Source of the DNA: Microbacterium sp. BLY
Lineage (GTDB): Bacteria > Actinomycetota > Actinomycetes > Actinomycetales > Microbacteriaceae
Reading direction: 5' to 3'
Assembly (NCBI RefSeq): GCF_017939615.1
Contig: NZ_JAGKSR010000001.1
Span: 620,001 to 684,000, forward strand
DNA: 64,000 nucleotides
Shown here piece by piece: positions 32,579-42,332 of this stretch. Every line of letters starts with the position of its first letter. The stretch's first letter is position 1. A program made the position numbers and the translations under genes. The notes beneath the pieces were generated by a model, which saw only the letters and a list, made by a program, of their open reading frames with translations, was not told the DNA's origin and made no database searches.

Positions 32579-33562
32579 TCACCGGCGGGCCTTCGCCATG
32601 AGCTCGGCCCGCGGGTTCTCCTGAGGCTCCAGCTGCTGGAACTTCTCGAGCGCCTCGCGGGCGGCGTCGTCGAGGTGCGTCGGCACCGCGACCTGGAGCT
32701 CGGCGAGCAGGTCACCGGTCCCCTTCGCGGTCGCGACACCCCGCCCCTTGACGCGGAGCACGCGACCCGACGGAGTGCCGGGGGCCACGCGCAGCTTGAC
32801 CACGTCGCCCCCGAGCGTCGGGACCTCGATGGTCGCGCCCAGCGTCGCCTCGGTGAACGTCACCGGGACGACGACGCGGAGGTTGAGGCCGTCGCGGGTG
32901 AAGACCGGGTGCGGGCGCACCGTGATCTGCACCACGATGTCGCCGTTCTCCCCGCCATCCGGCGACGGGCGGCCGCGGCCACGCAACCGGATCTTCTGTC
33001 CGTCCGCGACACCCGCGGGGATCTTCACCTTGAACGGCTTGCCGTCCTCGCCCTGCAGGGTGATGGTCTCACCCTGCGCGGCGGTGATGAAGTCCAGCGT
33101 GGTGCGGGCCGTGACGTCGGCGCCCCGCTGCGGACCGCCGAAGCCGCGGAACCCGCCGCTCGGCTGCCCGAACCGGCCACCGCCGAACGAGCTGCCCTGG
33201 CCCTGGTTGAACATCGCGAAGATGTCCTCGAAGTCGGCGGTCTGGCCGCGCCCCTGCTGTCCGAACCGGCTGAAGACGTCTTCGAAGCCGCCGGCGCCCG
33301 AACCGCTCGCCGTGAAGCGAGCGCCCGAACCCATGGCGCGGATCTCGTCGTACTCCTTGCGCTGCTCGGCGTCGGAGAGCACCGAGTACGCCTCGCTGAT
33401 CTCCTTGAACCGGGCCTCGGCCTTCGCATCGCCCTGGTTGGAGTCCGGGTGATACTTACGCGCGAGCTTGCGGTACGTTTTCTTCAGGTCAGCGTCGCTG
33501 ACGTCCTTCGAGACCCCGAGGGTCTTGTAGAAGTCCTTGTCGAACCAATCCTGGCTGGCCAT
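32579..33562 (-). CDS. dnaJ: DnaJ-type co-chaperone without zinc finger (CbpA-like)
   Basis: A 327-residue J protein. The J domain occupies residues 1-70 with HPD in RKYHPDS, followed by a Gly/Phe-rich linker (about 75-140) and two beta-rich substrate-binding domains. The four CxxCxGxG zinc motifs of full DnaJ are absent, so this is the DnaJ2/CbpA form often found in actinobacterial dnaK operons. It stimulates DnaK ATPase and delivers substrates. The gene follows grpE by seven bases. Confidence 0.9.
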   Translation of the reverse strand: MASQDWFDKDFYKTLGVSKDVSDADLKKTYRKLARKYHPDSNQGDAKAEARFKEISEAYSVLSDAEQRKEYDEIRAMGSGARFTASGSGAGGFEDVFSRFGQQGRGQTADFEDIFAMFNQGQGSSFGGGRFGQPSGGFRGFGGPQRGADVTARTTLDFITAAQGETITLQGEDGKPFKVKIPAGVADGQKIRLRGRGRPSPDGGENGDIVVQITVRPHPVFTRDGLNLRVVVPVTFTEATLGATIEVPTLGGDVVKLRVAPGTPSGRVLRVKGRGVATAKGTGDLLAELQVAVPTHLDDAAREALEKFQQLEPQENPRAELMAKARR

Positions 33563-33569
33563 CGATCAC

Positions 33570-34250
33570 CTACTCCGCAGGGACGGCGACGACGACCTTC
33601 GCAGGACGCAGCTCGACATCGCCGAGGAGGTAGCCCACCTCGACGACCTCGAGCACCGTGGTCTTCTCGGCACCGGGGGTCGGCTGCTGGAAGATCGCCT
33701 CGTGACGCTGGGGGTCGAATTCCTCGCCCTTCTCACCGTAGGCGACCACGCCGAGGCGCTCCACGACCGCACGCACCTTCTCGGCGATCACGGCGAAGGG
33801 GCTGCCCTCGACCAGATCGCCGTGCTGTTCGGCGCGGGCCAGGTCGTCGAGCACGGGGATGAGACCCTTGGCGGCCTCCCCCTTCGCGCGCTCGATCTCG
33901 ATCTGGCGCTGCTCCTCGGTGCGGCGGCGGTAGTTGGCGTACTCGGCCTGCAGGCGCTTGAGGTCGGTCAGCAGGGCGTTCTCGGCGTCCGCGATCGCGG
34001 CGTCGCCAGCGGCGGCATCCGCGGTCTGCGCGGCACCGAGGATGTCGTCCACCGTCAAGCCCTCCTCCGCCTCCGGAGCACTGTCGACCGGAGTCTCGTC
34101 TGCCCCCTCGGCGGCCTTCGCCTCGCGGGAGTCCTGGTGCGGCGCGGGGCCGGACGCCTGAGCGTCCGACCCCTCGCTGCGACCTTCAGACGATGGTTCC
34201 TGAGGCCCGTCGAAGGGCTGCTGGTTCTCGTCGAAGTTCTTGTCCGTCAT
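33570..34250 (-). CDS. grpE: Nucleotide exchange factor GrpE
   Basis: A 226-residue protein. A long acidic, low-complexity N-terminus (about residues 1-75) precedes the coiled coil (LKRLQAEYANYRRRTEEQ) and the beta-wing domain ending in EVGYLLGDVELRPAKVVV. GrpE releases ADP from DnaK. It starts two bases after the dnaK stop, consistent with operon order dnaK-grpE-dnaJ-hspR. Confidence 0.93.
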   Translation of the reverse strand: MTDKNFDENQQPFDGPQEPSSEGRSEGSDAQASGPAPHQDSREAKAAEGADETPVDSAPEAEEGLTVDDILGAAQTADAAAGDAAIADAENALLTDLKRLQAEYANYRRRTEEQRQIEIERAKGEAAKGLIPVLDDLARAEQHGDLVEGSPFAVIAEKVRAVVERLGVVAYGEKGEEFDPQRHEAIFQQPTPGAEKTTVLEVVEVGYLLGDVELRPAKVVVAVPAE

Positions 34251-34252
34251 GG

Positions 34253-36166
<1,914 letters not shown>

Positions 36167-36194
36167 TCAGGGAAACCTGAGTCGCGATGGCTCA

Positions 36195-36249
36195 AGTGTA
36201 CGCCGACCCCCGAAACGTGTCAAATGAACTTGATAGGACCAGACTCAAC
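36195..36249 (-). promoter_or_regulatory. dnaK promoter with HAIR-type HspR operator
   Basis: On the minus strand TTGACA (36223-36218) and TACACT (36200-36195) are exactly 17 bases apart. Directly upstream, CTTGATA-N7-ACTCAAC (36229-36249) matches the HAIR pattern CTTGAGT-N7-ACTCAAG at 11 of 14 arm positions. An extra half-site CTTGAGC overlaps the -10 box. Confidence 0.85.
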
Positions 36250-36266
36250 TTTTGTGAACCTCGGCA

Positions 36267-37529
36267 TCAGAAGGGCGCCGCCGCCGACTCCTCGGTGAAG
36301 GTGACGGTGTTCGACGGCGGCGGCCGGTCGATGTACACCTTCCCCGCCGGACTCGTCCAGACGTACAGCCCTCCGCCGCGCGCCTCGACATGCCAGGCCG
36401 AGTGATGCTTCAGGACATGGTGTCGACGACACAGATGGCCGAGATTCGACGCGGTCGTCTCCCCGCCGAGCGCGGCGTCATGGTGATGGTCGACATCGCA
36501 CTCCGCGGGCGGGTACCCGCATCCGGGGAATCGGCACCGTTGATCCCTGGCCCTCAGGTGGCGCCGCAGCTCGGCGTTCAGACGATACCTGTCCACAGCC
36601 AGCACCGCCCCGGTCACGGGGTGCGTGAGGATGCGATCCCATCCGGATGCAGCCCCCGCCAGCCTCCGCGCCGTGGCGCGGTCGATGGGGGTGCGCCCAT
36701 CGAGTTCCGCCGGCGCTCGGCCATGACCGAGAAGGGTCATGACGGGCACCGTGACCGCGATCGTGGGGACGATGGCGGCCAGGCCGCCGTCGCCACCATC
36801 GTGGCCAGCCGGTGCACCGGTGAGGAGGAGGTCGAGCGCGAGGTCGGCCCTGGTGTGCGCGATGGTACGCGGATCCGTCGGGTCGTCGCCCGCGTGTGCG
36901 GTCTTCGCCATCGCGGTCAGCCGATCGAACACGCCGTGCACCAGCGCCGCCGGCCCCAGCAGCCCGAGCTCCGCCATCCCGTCCGGGGCATCGCGCACCC
37001 ACACGCGACGTCGCTCGCGGGCGTCCTCGTGACGCTCCGCGAGCGGACGCGGCTGAAAGCCCTCCGCCACCCGGCGCGCCATTCCCGCGACGCGGTTCGG
37101 CGCCTCGTTCTCGGCGAAGGCGATCATCCGCACGGAGTACGCGTCACGGGCCGCCTCGTCATCGAGATGCTCGCCGGCCTCCGCGATGACGCGGGCATGC
37201 CGGGCGGTGATCTGGCCCGCACCCCACGCACCCCACACCCGGGGGAACCGTTCGACGATCCACACCGCGTCGGCCATCCGCCGCTGGACCGTCCGGTCGC
37301 TCGCCCGCACCACGGCACCGAACTCCGCCGCGACCGTGCGCAGGCTCAGATCCGCGCCGTCCGGATGCGCGGCCTGCGCCGCGACCTCAGCCAGGCGCGA
37401 CCCCAACGCGAGGATGCCCTCGCGCGCGGCCTGCAGACCGCTGATGGTCCGCTCGACGCCGACGAGCATCTCCGTGAGCGCTCGCAGCGCCCCCACCTGC
37501 TCGATCGTCGCGTCCGCCAGCCCTGTCAT
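36267..37529 (-). CDS. DUF222/HNH endonuclease domain protein (13E12-like)
   Basis: A 420-residue protein. A helical DUF222 region (about residues 30-290) is followed by an HNH nuclease domain (CRFPGCGYPPAECDVDHHHD, then NLGHLCRRHHVLKHH). Both Cys pairs and the HNH histidines are present. Actinobacteria often carry several such genes, called 13E12 repeat family in mycobacteria, and their role is not established. ATG 37529 was chosen because the following MTGLADATIEQ fits the family start. It is a single gene with no mobile-element ends visible. Confidence 0.82.
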   Translation of the reverse strand: MTGLADATIEQVGALRALTEMLVGVERTISGLQAAREGILALGSRLAEVAAQAAHPDGADLSLRTVAAEFGAVVRASDRTVQRRMADAVWIVERFPRVWGAWGAGQITARHARVIAEAGEHLDDEAARDAYSVRMIAFAENEAPNRVAGMARRVAEGFQPRPLAERHEDARERRRVWVRDAPDGMAELGLLGPAALVHGVFDRLTAMAKTAHAGDDPTDPRTIAHTRADLALDLLLTGAPAGHDGGDGGLAAIVPTIAVTVPVMTLLGHGRAPAELDGRTPIDRATARRLAGAASGWDRILTHPVTGAVLAVDRYRLNAELRRHLRARDQRCRFPGCGYPPAECDVDHHHDAALGGETTASNLGHLCRRHHVLKHHSAWHVEARGGGLYVWTSPAGKVYIDRPPPSNTVTFTEESAAAPF

Positions 37530-37663
37530 ACCCCGAGTGAAGCAGGGGCCACCGACATTCAAACCCCAGTTCAGAGCGAATAATCGATATATTGGCATGC
37601 AGTGCACCCCGGGATCACCGACCTCCGCGCGGCCCTCGCCGCGGCCGGGGTCGTCGCCCCCCG

Positions 37664-37669
37664 CTAGGC
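37664..37669 (+). promoter_or_regulatory. -10 box placed for a leaderless transcript
   Basis: TAGGCT (37664-37669) ends eight bases before ATG 37678 and no Shine-Dalgarno sequence lies between, so transcription probably starts at or next to the A of the start codon. Confidence 0.5.
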
Positions 37670-37677
37670 TGGCGCGC

Positions 37678-38337
37678 ATGAACCGCACCCCCCTCCGGCG
37701 GCTCGGCGCCGCGGTCCTCGCCACGGCGGCGGCACTCTCCCTCACCGGGTGCCTGTACGCGCAGATCCCGGAGTCCGCTCCCGCGGCCCCGTCGCCGACC
37801 GCCGCCCCCTCGGACGACACCACGACCGACGAGCCGACCGCCGGCACCACCCTCACGTTCGCCGAGGGAGCCGAGCTCTCCCCCGACGCCTACATCGAAT
37901 GGGGCGACGGGCTCATCGTCGACGACGGGTGGAAGATCGTCTCCCCCGACGACGGCAACGGCAACTGGACGTACGGCACCGTCGACGGCACGTGCACCGC
38001 CCGGTTCTGGCAGGGCCTCATCTCGGATGTCCCGATCGTGAGCGGTGACGACGCCGTCTCCTCCGACGCGATCCTCGCCGTGCTGCTCCGATCAACGACG
38101 GCGGAGATCAGCCCGCACGCACAGACCGGGGAGTTCAGCTACATGAGCGGAGGCGCCGGTGGCGTCGAGAACCGCTGGGTCGCGGGAGAGGACGGCGACC
38201 GCTCCTGGATCATGGCGGCGCGGGCCTTCACGAAGACCGGCGTGGGCCTGTCCCTCATCGTGGACTGCACCGGCGCCGATCCGTCGGCCGTGCTGGACGA
38301 GGTCAACGACGCGAACGCGATCGTCGTCACCCCCTGA
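37678..38337 (+). CDS. Putative lipoprotein of unknown function
   Basis: A 219-residue exported protein. The signal peptide has basic residues (MNRTPLRRLG), a hydrophobic stretch and lipobox LTGC near residues 20-23. A Pro/Ser/Thr-rich linker follows, then a compact domain of about 165 residues with two cysteines (GTCTA and VDCTG) that could form a disulfide. I do not recognise a family. It stands alone, convergent with the DUF3817 gene. Confidence 0.75.
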   Translation: MNRTPLRRLGAAVLATAAALSLTGCLYAQIPESAPAAPSPTAAPSDDTTTDEPTAGTTLTFAEGAELSPDAYIEWGDGLIVDDGWKIVSPDDGNGNWTYGTVDGTCTARFWQGLISDVPIVSGDDAVSSDAILAVLLRSTTAEISPHAQTGEFSYMSGGAGGVENRWVAGEDGDRSWIMAARAFTKTGVGLSLIVDCTGADPSAVLDEVNDANAIVVTP

Positions 38338-38343
38338 CCGGGG

Positions 38344-38805
38344 TCACTTCCCGCCGGGCGGGCCCACCAGCAGCAGGATCACGTACAGCGCGACGATGCC
38401 CACGACGAGCAGCACCGCCAGCATCCACGGGCGGCGGAGGAACCAGCGCATCAGCCGGTCGTACCAGCGGCGGTCGCGCGGGTCGTCCGTGGCGTCCAGC
38501 CGCCAGTCCCCGCGGAGGCGCCCGGTGCGGTGCAGCCAGACCTCCATCGGGATGGTCGCGTAGGGGATGACGGCGCTGGCGACCGCGAGCACCCCGACAC
38601 CCGGATGCCACCGCTGGTTCAGCGCGACGAGGATCGCGGTCGCGGCGTAGGTGAGGAACACGAAGCCGTGGATGCCCCCGCCGACGGTGACCACCACGCC
38701 CGGTGCGCCGACGGCACGGGCGATGAGCGCCGCGATGAGGATGGTCCAGGTGATCGCCTCCGCGATCGCGAGAACACGGTACAGGCGGCCAGGGGTGCGG
38801 AACAC
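38344..38805 (-). CDS. DUF3817 integral membrane protein
   Basis: A 153-residue protein with four expected helices. The DUF3817 pattern is recognisable in LYRVLAIAEAITWTILI and GGGIHGFVFLTYA, with a basic cytoplasmic loop (DDPRDRRWYDRLMRWF) before the last helix. Start GTG 38805 was preferred over an ATG 54 bases upstream because GAGGAG lies six bases before it and the longer N-terminus is low-complexity. Function is unknown. Confidence 0.75.
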   Translation of the reverse strand: MFRTPGRLYRVLAIAEAITWTILIAALIARAVGAPGVVVTVGGGIHGFVFLTYAATAILVALNQRWHPGVGVLAVASAVIPYATIPMEVWLHRTGRLRGDWRLDATDDPRDRRWYDRLMRWFLRRPWMLAVLLVVGIVALYVILLLVGPPGGK

Positions 38806-38851
38806 GGGACTCCTCGGGTGGGGTACCCCTCCAGCGTATCCGCCTCCCCCG

Positions 38852-38912
38852 TTTCGCATCGCTCACCCTGCTGCATCGCGACGGCGGATGGAACAAGGTG
38901 AGCGATGCGAAA
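38852..38912. repeat. 16-bp perfect inverted repeat before the AraC-family gene
   Basis: TTTCGCATCGCTCACC (38852-38867) is repeated inverted without mismatch at 38897-38912, separated by 29 bases. It lies between the divergent DUF3817 and AraC-type genes and may be a regulator site or an intergenic palindromic repeat. Confidence 0.75.
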
Positions 38913-38947
38913 GGAATAGGGGGACGGCGGGCGGCGTTGCCGAAGGC

Positions 38948-39862
38948 ATGGTGACGGTGGATGCGGATGCGCTCTCGTCCGTGCTCGGCACGGTGGACCT
39001 GCGCGTGGGCGTCGCCCGTCGGGTGCGTCTGACCCGCGGAGGCCTGCTCGCCCTGCCGCCCGGACGCGTCACCCTCGCCTACATCGCGGAAGGAGCGGTG
39101 CACGGACACCCGCCGCTCGGGAACGGCTGCCGCCTCGACGTGGACGCGGCATCCGCGCAGCTCACCCTGGAGGACCCCGGCGACCGAGACCGTCTCGTGG
39201 CGGGCGACGCCTTCCTGCTGCTCCGCGGTGACGCCTTCGCCCTGGAGGCCGATACCGACACCGCGCTGCTCATCGTGGACATCGAGCTCGCCGACACCGC
39301 CTCCCCGCTCCCCGCCCTCCTGCCGCCGTTCCTCACCGTGACGGGCTTCGACGCACTGGAGCCGGCGGCCGCCGCGCTGGCGGAGAACATGGGCGTGGTC
39401 GACGCGGCCGCGTGCCCGGCCCGGCAGGGCGACCCGCTGATCTGCCGGATGATGGCGACCACCGTGCTGCTCTCGGTCATCCGCGCCTGGGCCGCCAACG
39501 GCTGCGCGCCGGCCGGCTGGCCGTCGCTGTCGAACGACCCCTTCCTGGACCGCGTGGTCGAGGCCATCCACGAGCAGCCCGGGCGCGACTGGACGGTCGA
39601 GCGTCTCGCGGCGGTCGGCGCCATGTCGCGATCGGCCTTCGCGGAGCGCTTCCGCCGGTCGGTGGGCCGATCTCCCGCTGACTACGTCACCGAGGTGCGC
39701 ATCGACGCCGCGAAGCGGATGCTCCAGGCCGGGCAGTCGGTGTCGAGCGTCTCGCGCGAACTCGGCTACGCCTCGGACGAGGGCTTCAGCCGCGCGTTCC
39801 GCCGCCGCACGGGCATGACGCCGTCGTCCTGGCGCGCCACCCGGTCCCTCGTCCCCGCCTGA
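38948..39862 (+). CDS. AraC-family transcriptional regulator
   Basis: A 304-residue activator-type protein with an N-terminal cupin-like AraC_binding_2 domain (GAVHG, GDAFLLLRGDAFAL) and a C-terminal double helix-turn-helix (about residues 205-300: WTVERLAAVGAMSRSAFAER, then SVSRELGYASDEGFSRAFR). The cupin family suggests sensing of a small ligand. ATG 38948 was chosen, and an in-frame ATG at 38888 lies inside the inverted repeat and would add 20 residues. The neighbouring MFS gene, with AraC-like tandem half-sites in its promoter, is the probable target. Confidence 0.88.
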   Translation: MVTVDADALSSVLGTVDLRVGVARRVRLTRGGLLALPPGRVTLAYIAEGAVHGHPPLGNGCRLDVDAASAQLTLEDPGDRDRLVAGDAFLLLRGDAFALEADTDTALLIVDIELADTASPLPALLPPFLTVTGFDALEPAAAALAENMGVVDAAACPARQGDPLICRMMATTVLLSVIRAWAANGCAPAGWPSLSNDPFLDRVVEAIHEQPGRDWTVERLAAVGAMSRSAFAERFRRSVGRSPADYVTEVRIDAAKRMLQAGQSVSSVSRELGYASDEGFSRAFRRRTGMTPSSWRATRSLVPA

Positions 39863-39889
39863 CGCAACGCCCCGCCGGTCCCCGCGTTC

Positions 39890-39982
39890 GGCCGTTCACA
39901 ACTCAGGAGATTTGCCTCGCATCGGGCTCTCCCGGACGCGAGACCGCCGAATCGCGGAAGAACTCCTGAGTTGCGAACGGCC
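39890..39982. repeat. 20-bp inverted repeat between the AraC and MFS genes
   Basis: GGCCGTTCACAACTCAGGAG (39890-39909) pairs with 39963-39982 with one mismatch around a 53-base spacer. It lies between two convergent genes. The long loop makes a simple terminator unlikely, so it may be an intergenic repeat element. Confidence 0.7.
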
Positions 39983-40004
39983 GCGCGCTGCGCCCACGGC
40001 AGGG

Positions 40005-41201
40005 TCAGGGGCGAGTGCTGCGGCGGTTGGAGAGGCCGAACAGCACGGCGCCGGCGAGGAGCGAGACCGCACCGATCGCGTAGACGAGCTCCACGCTGAG
40101 GGTGTCGACGAGGAGGCCGCCGACGCCGGCCGCGAGCGTGATGGCGCCCTGGAATCCGACGACGACCAGGCTTCCCCCGGCCTCGAGACGGTCGGGCATG
40201 CGGTGCCCGACCCAGGTGTTCACCACGATCAGCCACGACGAGAAGAAGAAGCCCCACAGCAGCACGACGACCCCGATCCCGACGATCGACCCGGCGAATA
40301 CGATCATCGAGACGACGGCGGCGGCGATCACGAGCGGCGCGAACACGGCGAAGAAGGCGAAGGACCGGTCGATCACGAGACCGATGGAGAGGTTGCCGAG
40401 GAGGCCGCCGACGCCGAAGAGCGCGAGCAGCACGACGATGGTCGACGCATCGACGTCGGGGATGCGCTCCAGCGCGAGGCGCACGTACGTGTAGGCGAGG
40501 AAGTGTCCGAGCACGACGAGCACGTGCCCGACCATCCCCAGGCCGATGCCCGGACGGCGGACCGTGTCGACGAGCAGGCGCAGGCTCGACGCCCGCTCGG
40601 CCGGAACGGCGGGCAGCGCCCACCGGAGGGCCACGGCGAGCAGCACCATCAGCACACCCGCTATGGCGAACACCGCGCGCCAGTCCACGACCTCGCTCAG
40701 CATGACCCCCAGCGGCACACCGGCGACGGTCGCCAGCGAGACGCCGGCCGAGGTGAACATCACCCCGCGGCCGAGGTTCTCCGGCCCGGCGAGCCGCGCG
40801 GCGACCGTGATCGACATCGTCCAGTAGGCGCTGATGGCGGCTCCGAGCAGGAACCGCGCCAGCAGCACGACGACGAGGTTCGGCGCGACGGCGACGACGA
40901 GGTTCGACACGGCCGCGGCGAGCGCCATCCACACCAGCAGCGAACGCCGGTCCAGCCGGGGGAAGACGAGGCCCACGGTCGGGGCGACGACCAGGCCGAC
41001 GAGCGCGGTGATCGTGACCGTCTGCCCGGCCTGCCCCGGGGTGACCCCCAGTCCGTCCGCCATCTCGGTGAGCACTCCGTTGGGGAGGAACTCGGCGGTC
41101 ACGAGCAGGAAGCCCATCACCATGAGGGCGATGAGCCCTCCGTAGCGGATGCGGTCGCCGCGGGTGGCGGGCAGGGTCGGGACGGGGGCGGTCGTGGTCA
41201 T
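40005..41201 (-). CDS. MFS transporter, drug/arabinose-efflux type (DHA1-like)
   Basis: A 398-residue protein with twelve expected helices. The N-terminal part VTAEFLPNGVLTEMADGLGV is typical of the YdhP/AraJ group of exporters, and LARFLLGAAISAYWTMSI in helix 4 supports it. The gene is convergent with the AraC regulator and divergent from the RIO kinase. Two direct 16-bp repeats with 21-bp spacing (41236-41272) sit in its upstream region and suit an AraC-type activator. The substrate is unknown. Confidence 0.85.
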   Translation of the reverse strand: MTTTAPVPTLPATRGDRIRYGGLIALMVMGFLLVTAEFLPNGVLTEMADGLGVTPGQAGQTVTITALVGLVVAPTVGLVFPRLDRRSLLVWMALAAAVSNLVVAVAPNLVVVLLARFLLGAAISAYWTMSITVAARLAGPENLGRGVMFTSAGVSLATVAGVPLGVMLSEVVDWRAVFAIAGVLMVLLAVALRWALPAVPAERASSLRLLVDTVRRPGIGLGMVGHVLVVLGHFLAYTYVRLALERIPDVDASTIVVLLALFGVGGLLGNLSIGLVIDRSFAFFAVFAPLVIAAAVVSMIVFAGSIVGIGVVVLLWGFFFSSWLIVVNTWVGHRMPDRLEAGGSLVVVGFQGAITLAAGVGGLLVDTLSVELVYAIGAVSLLAGAVLFGLSNRRSTRP

Positions 41202-41235
41202 GGTTCCAGACTCGCAACGGCGACGGGCCCGCGCC

Positions 41236-41272
41236 CGACCGGTCGTCCGACGCATCCGACCGATCGTCCGAC
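41236..41272. promoter_or_regulatory. Tandem 16-bp direct repeats, 21-bp spacing
   Basis: CGACCGGTCGTCCGAC (41236-41251) is repeated at 41257-41272 with one change. The 21-bp period places both on the same DNA face, as in AraC-type half-sites. They lie between the divergent MFS and RIO-kinase genes. Confidence 0.7.
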
Positions 41273-41274
41273 CC

Positions 41275-41303
41275 TGGACAACCTCCGTCCGGCCCCCTAG
41301 GCT
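41275..41303 (+). promoter_or_regulatory. Promoter of the RIO-kinase transcript
   Basis: TGGACA (about 41275) and TAGGCT (about 41298) are spaced by about 17 bases, directly after the tandem repeats. Transcription would start near 41308, upstream of the short reading frame at 41355. Confidence 0.5.
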
Positions 41304-41354
41304 CGACGGCGCACCGGGATGCACCCGGGGAACCCGAGCGAAGGAGGCGATGAG

Positions 41355-41417
41355 ATGAACGCTGTCGTCGTCGCGCCTTTCGCCGACCACCTTCCCTTCG
41401 AGGCGACCCGCTCCTGA
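41355..41417 (+). CDS. Possible 20-residue leader peptide upstream of the RIO kinase
   Basis: ATG 41355 has an excellent AAGGAGG site (41341-41347) eight bases upstream and opens a 20-codon frame ending TRS-stop. The ribosome site is better than that of the kinase 33 bases downstream. The product has no recognisable motif (MNAVVVAPFADHLPFEATRS). It could act as a translated leader that controls or couples translation of the kinase. Confidence 0.4.
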   Translation: MNAVVVAPFADHLPFEATRS

Positions 41418-41450
41418 TCGCCGCGTGGCCTCCCTTCCCGGAGCCACACC

Positions 41451-42323
41451 GTGACCGAATCCTCCGCTTCCTCGGAAGCCGCGTCCTTCGACGCCACCTC
41501 CTTCGATTCCCTCGAGACCGCCCTCTCCTTCGCCGAGGTCGAGCCCGGCGCCAACCAGCGCTGGACGACCTGGCCGTCGTCCACCCCCACCGAGCGGGGT
41601 CCGGAACCGCGCCCCGCCTGGGTCGTGACCTCCGCCGGCGCCCTGGACACCGAACTCGGCATCCTGAAGACCGGCAAGGAGGCCGACGTGTTCCTGCTGG
41701 AACGCGCCGTGCCCGACGACCCGACGCAACGCACCCTCCTCGCCGCCAAGCGCTACCGCGGCATCGAGAACCGGAGCTTCCAGCGCTCCGCCGTCTACAC
41801 GGAGGGACGCAGCACGCGGAACACCCGCGACACGCGCGCCCTCGCCAAGAAGAGCGCCCACGGGCGCGAGGTCGCAGCAGCGCAGTGGTCGCGCGCGGAG
41901 TTCGAGGCCCTGTGCCGGATGTGGGAGCGCGGCGCACCGGTGCCGTATCCCGTGCAGGTCAGCGGCACCGAGGTGCTCATGGAGTTCATCGGCGACGACC
42001 GGGGCATCGCCGCACCCCGGCTCGCCCAGGTGCGCGGGTCGAACGCCGAGATGCGGGAGTACTTCGCGCAGGTGGTCGAGCTCATGCGGGTCTTCGCCGC
42101 CGCGGGCTTCGCGCACGGCGATCTCTCCGCCTACAACCTCCTCGTGCACGAGGGGCACGTGCGGGTGATCGACCTGCCGCAGATCGTCGACGTGATCGCG
42201 AATCCGCAGGGCCTCGACCTCCTGCACCGCGACTGCGTCAACGTGTGCGACTGGTTCGCACGGCGACGGGTGGACGGCGACGCCGAGGCCCTGTTCGCCG
42301 ACCTCCTCGGGGTCCTGTTCTGA
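41451..42323 (+). CDS. RIO-type serine protein kinase
   Basis: A 290-residue atypical kinase. The ATP loop is replaced by the RIO pattern TGKEADVF near residue 75, the ATP-binding Lys is in AAKRYRG, the catalytic loop is HGDLSAYN near 222 and the metal loop IDLPQ near 240. A Ser/Thr/Asp-rich N-terminus of about 60 residues precedes the core. Archaeal and eukaryotic RIO kinases act in ribosome maturation. Bacterial members are poorly studied. GTG 41451 has a GGAG site eight bases upstream. It is convergent with the ureohydrolase. Confidence 0.85.
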   Translation: MTESSASSEAASFDATSFDSLETALSFAEVEPGANQRWTTWPSSTPTERGPEPRPAWVVTSAGALDTELGILKTGKEADVFLLERAVPDDPTQRTLLAAKRYRGIENRSFQRSAVYTEGRSTRNTRDTRALAKKSAHGREVAAAQWSRAEFEALCRMWERGAPVPYPVQVSGTEVLMEFIGDDRGIAAPRLAQVRGSNAEMREYFAQVVELMRVFAAAGFAHGDLSAYNLLVHEGHVRVIDLPQIVDVIANPQGLDLLHRDCVNVCDWFARRRVDGDAEALFADLLGVLF

Positions 42324-42332
42324 CTCCCGGTG

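Noticed and set aside
36267..37529. HNH protein considered as a homing endonuclease or mobile-element gene
   Set aside because: It is a full DUF222-HNH protein of a type common in actinobacterial chromosomes. No intron, intein, terminal repeats or transposase are seen.
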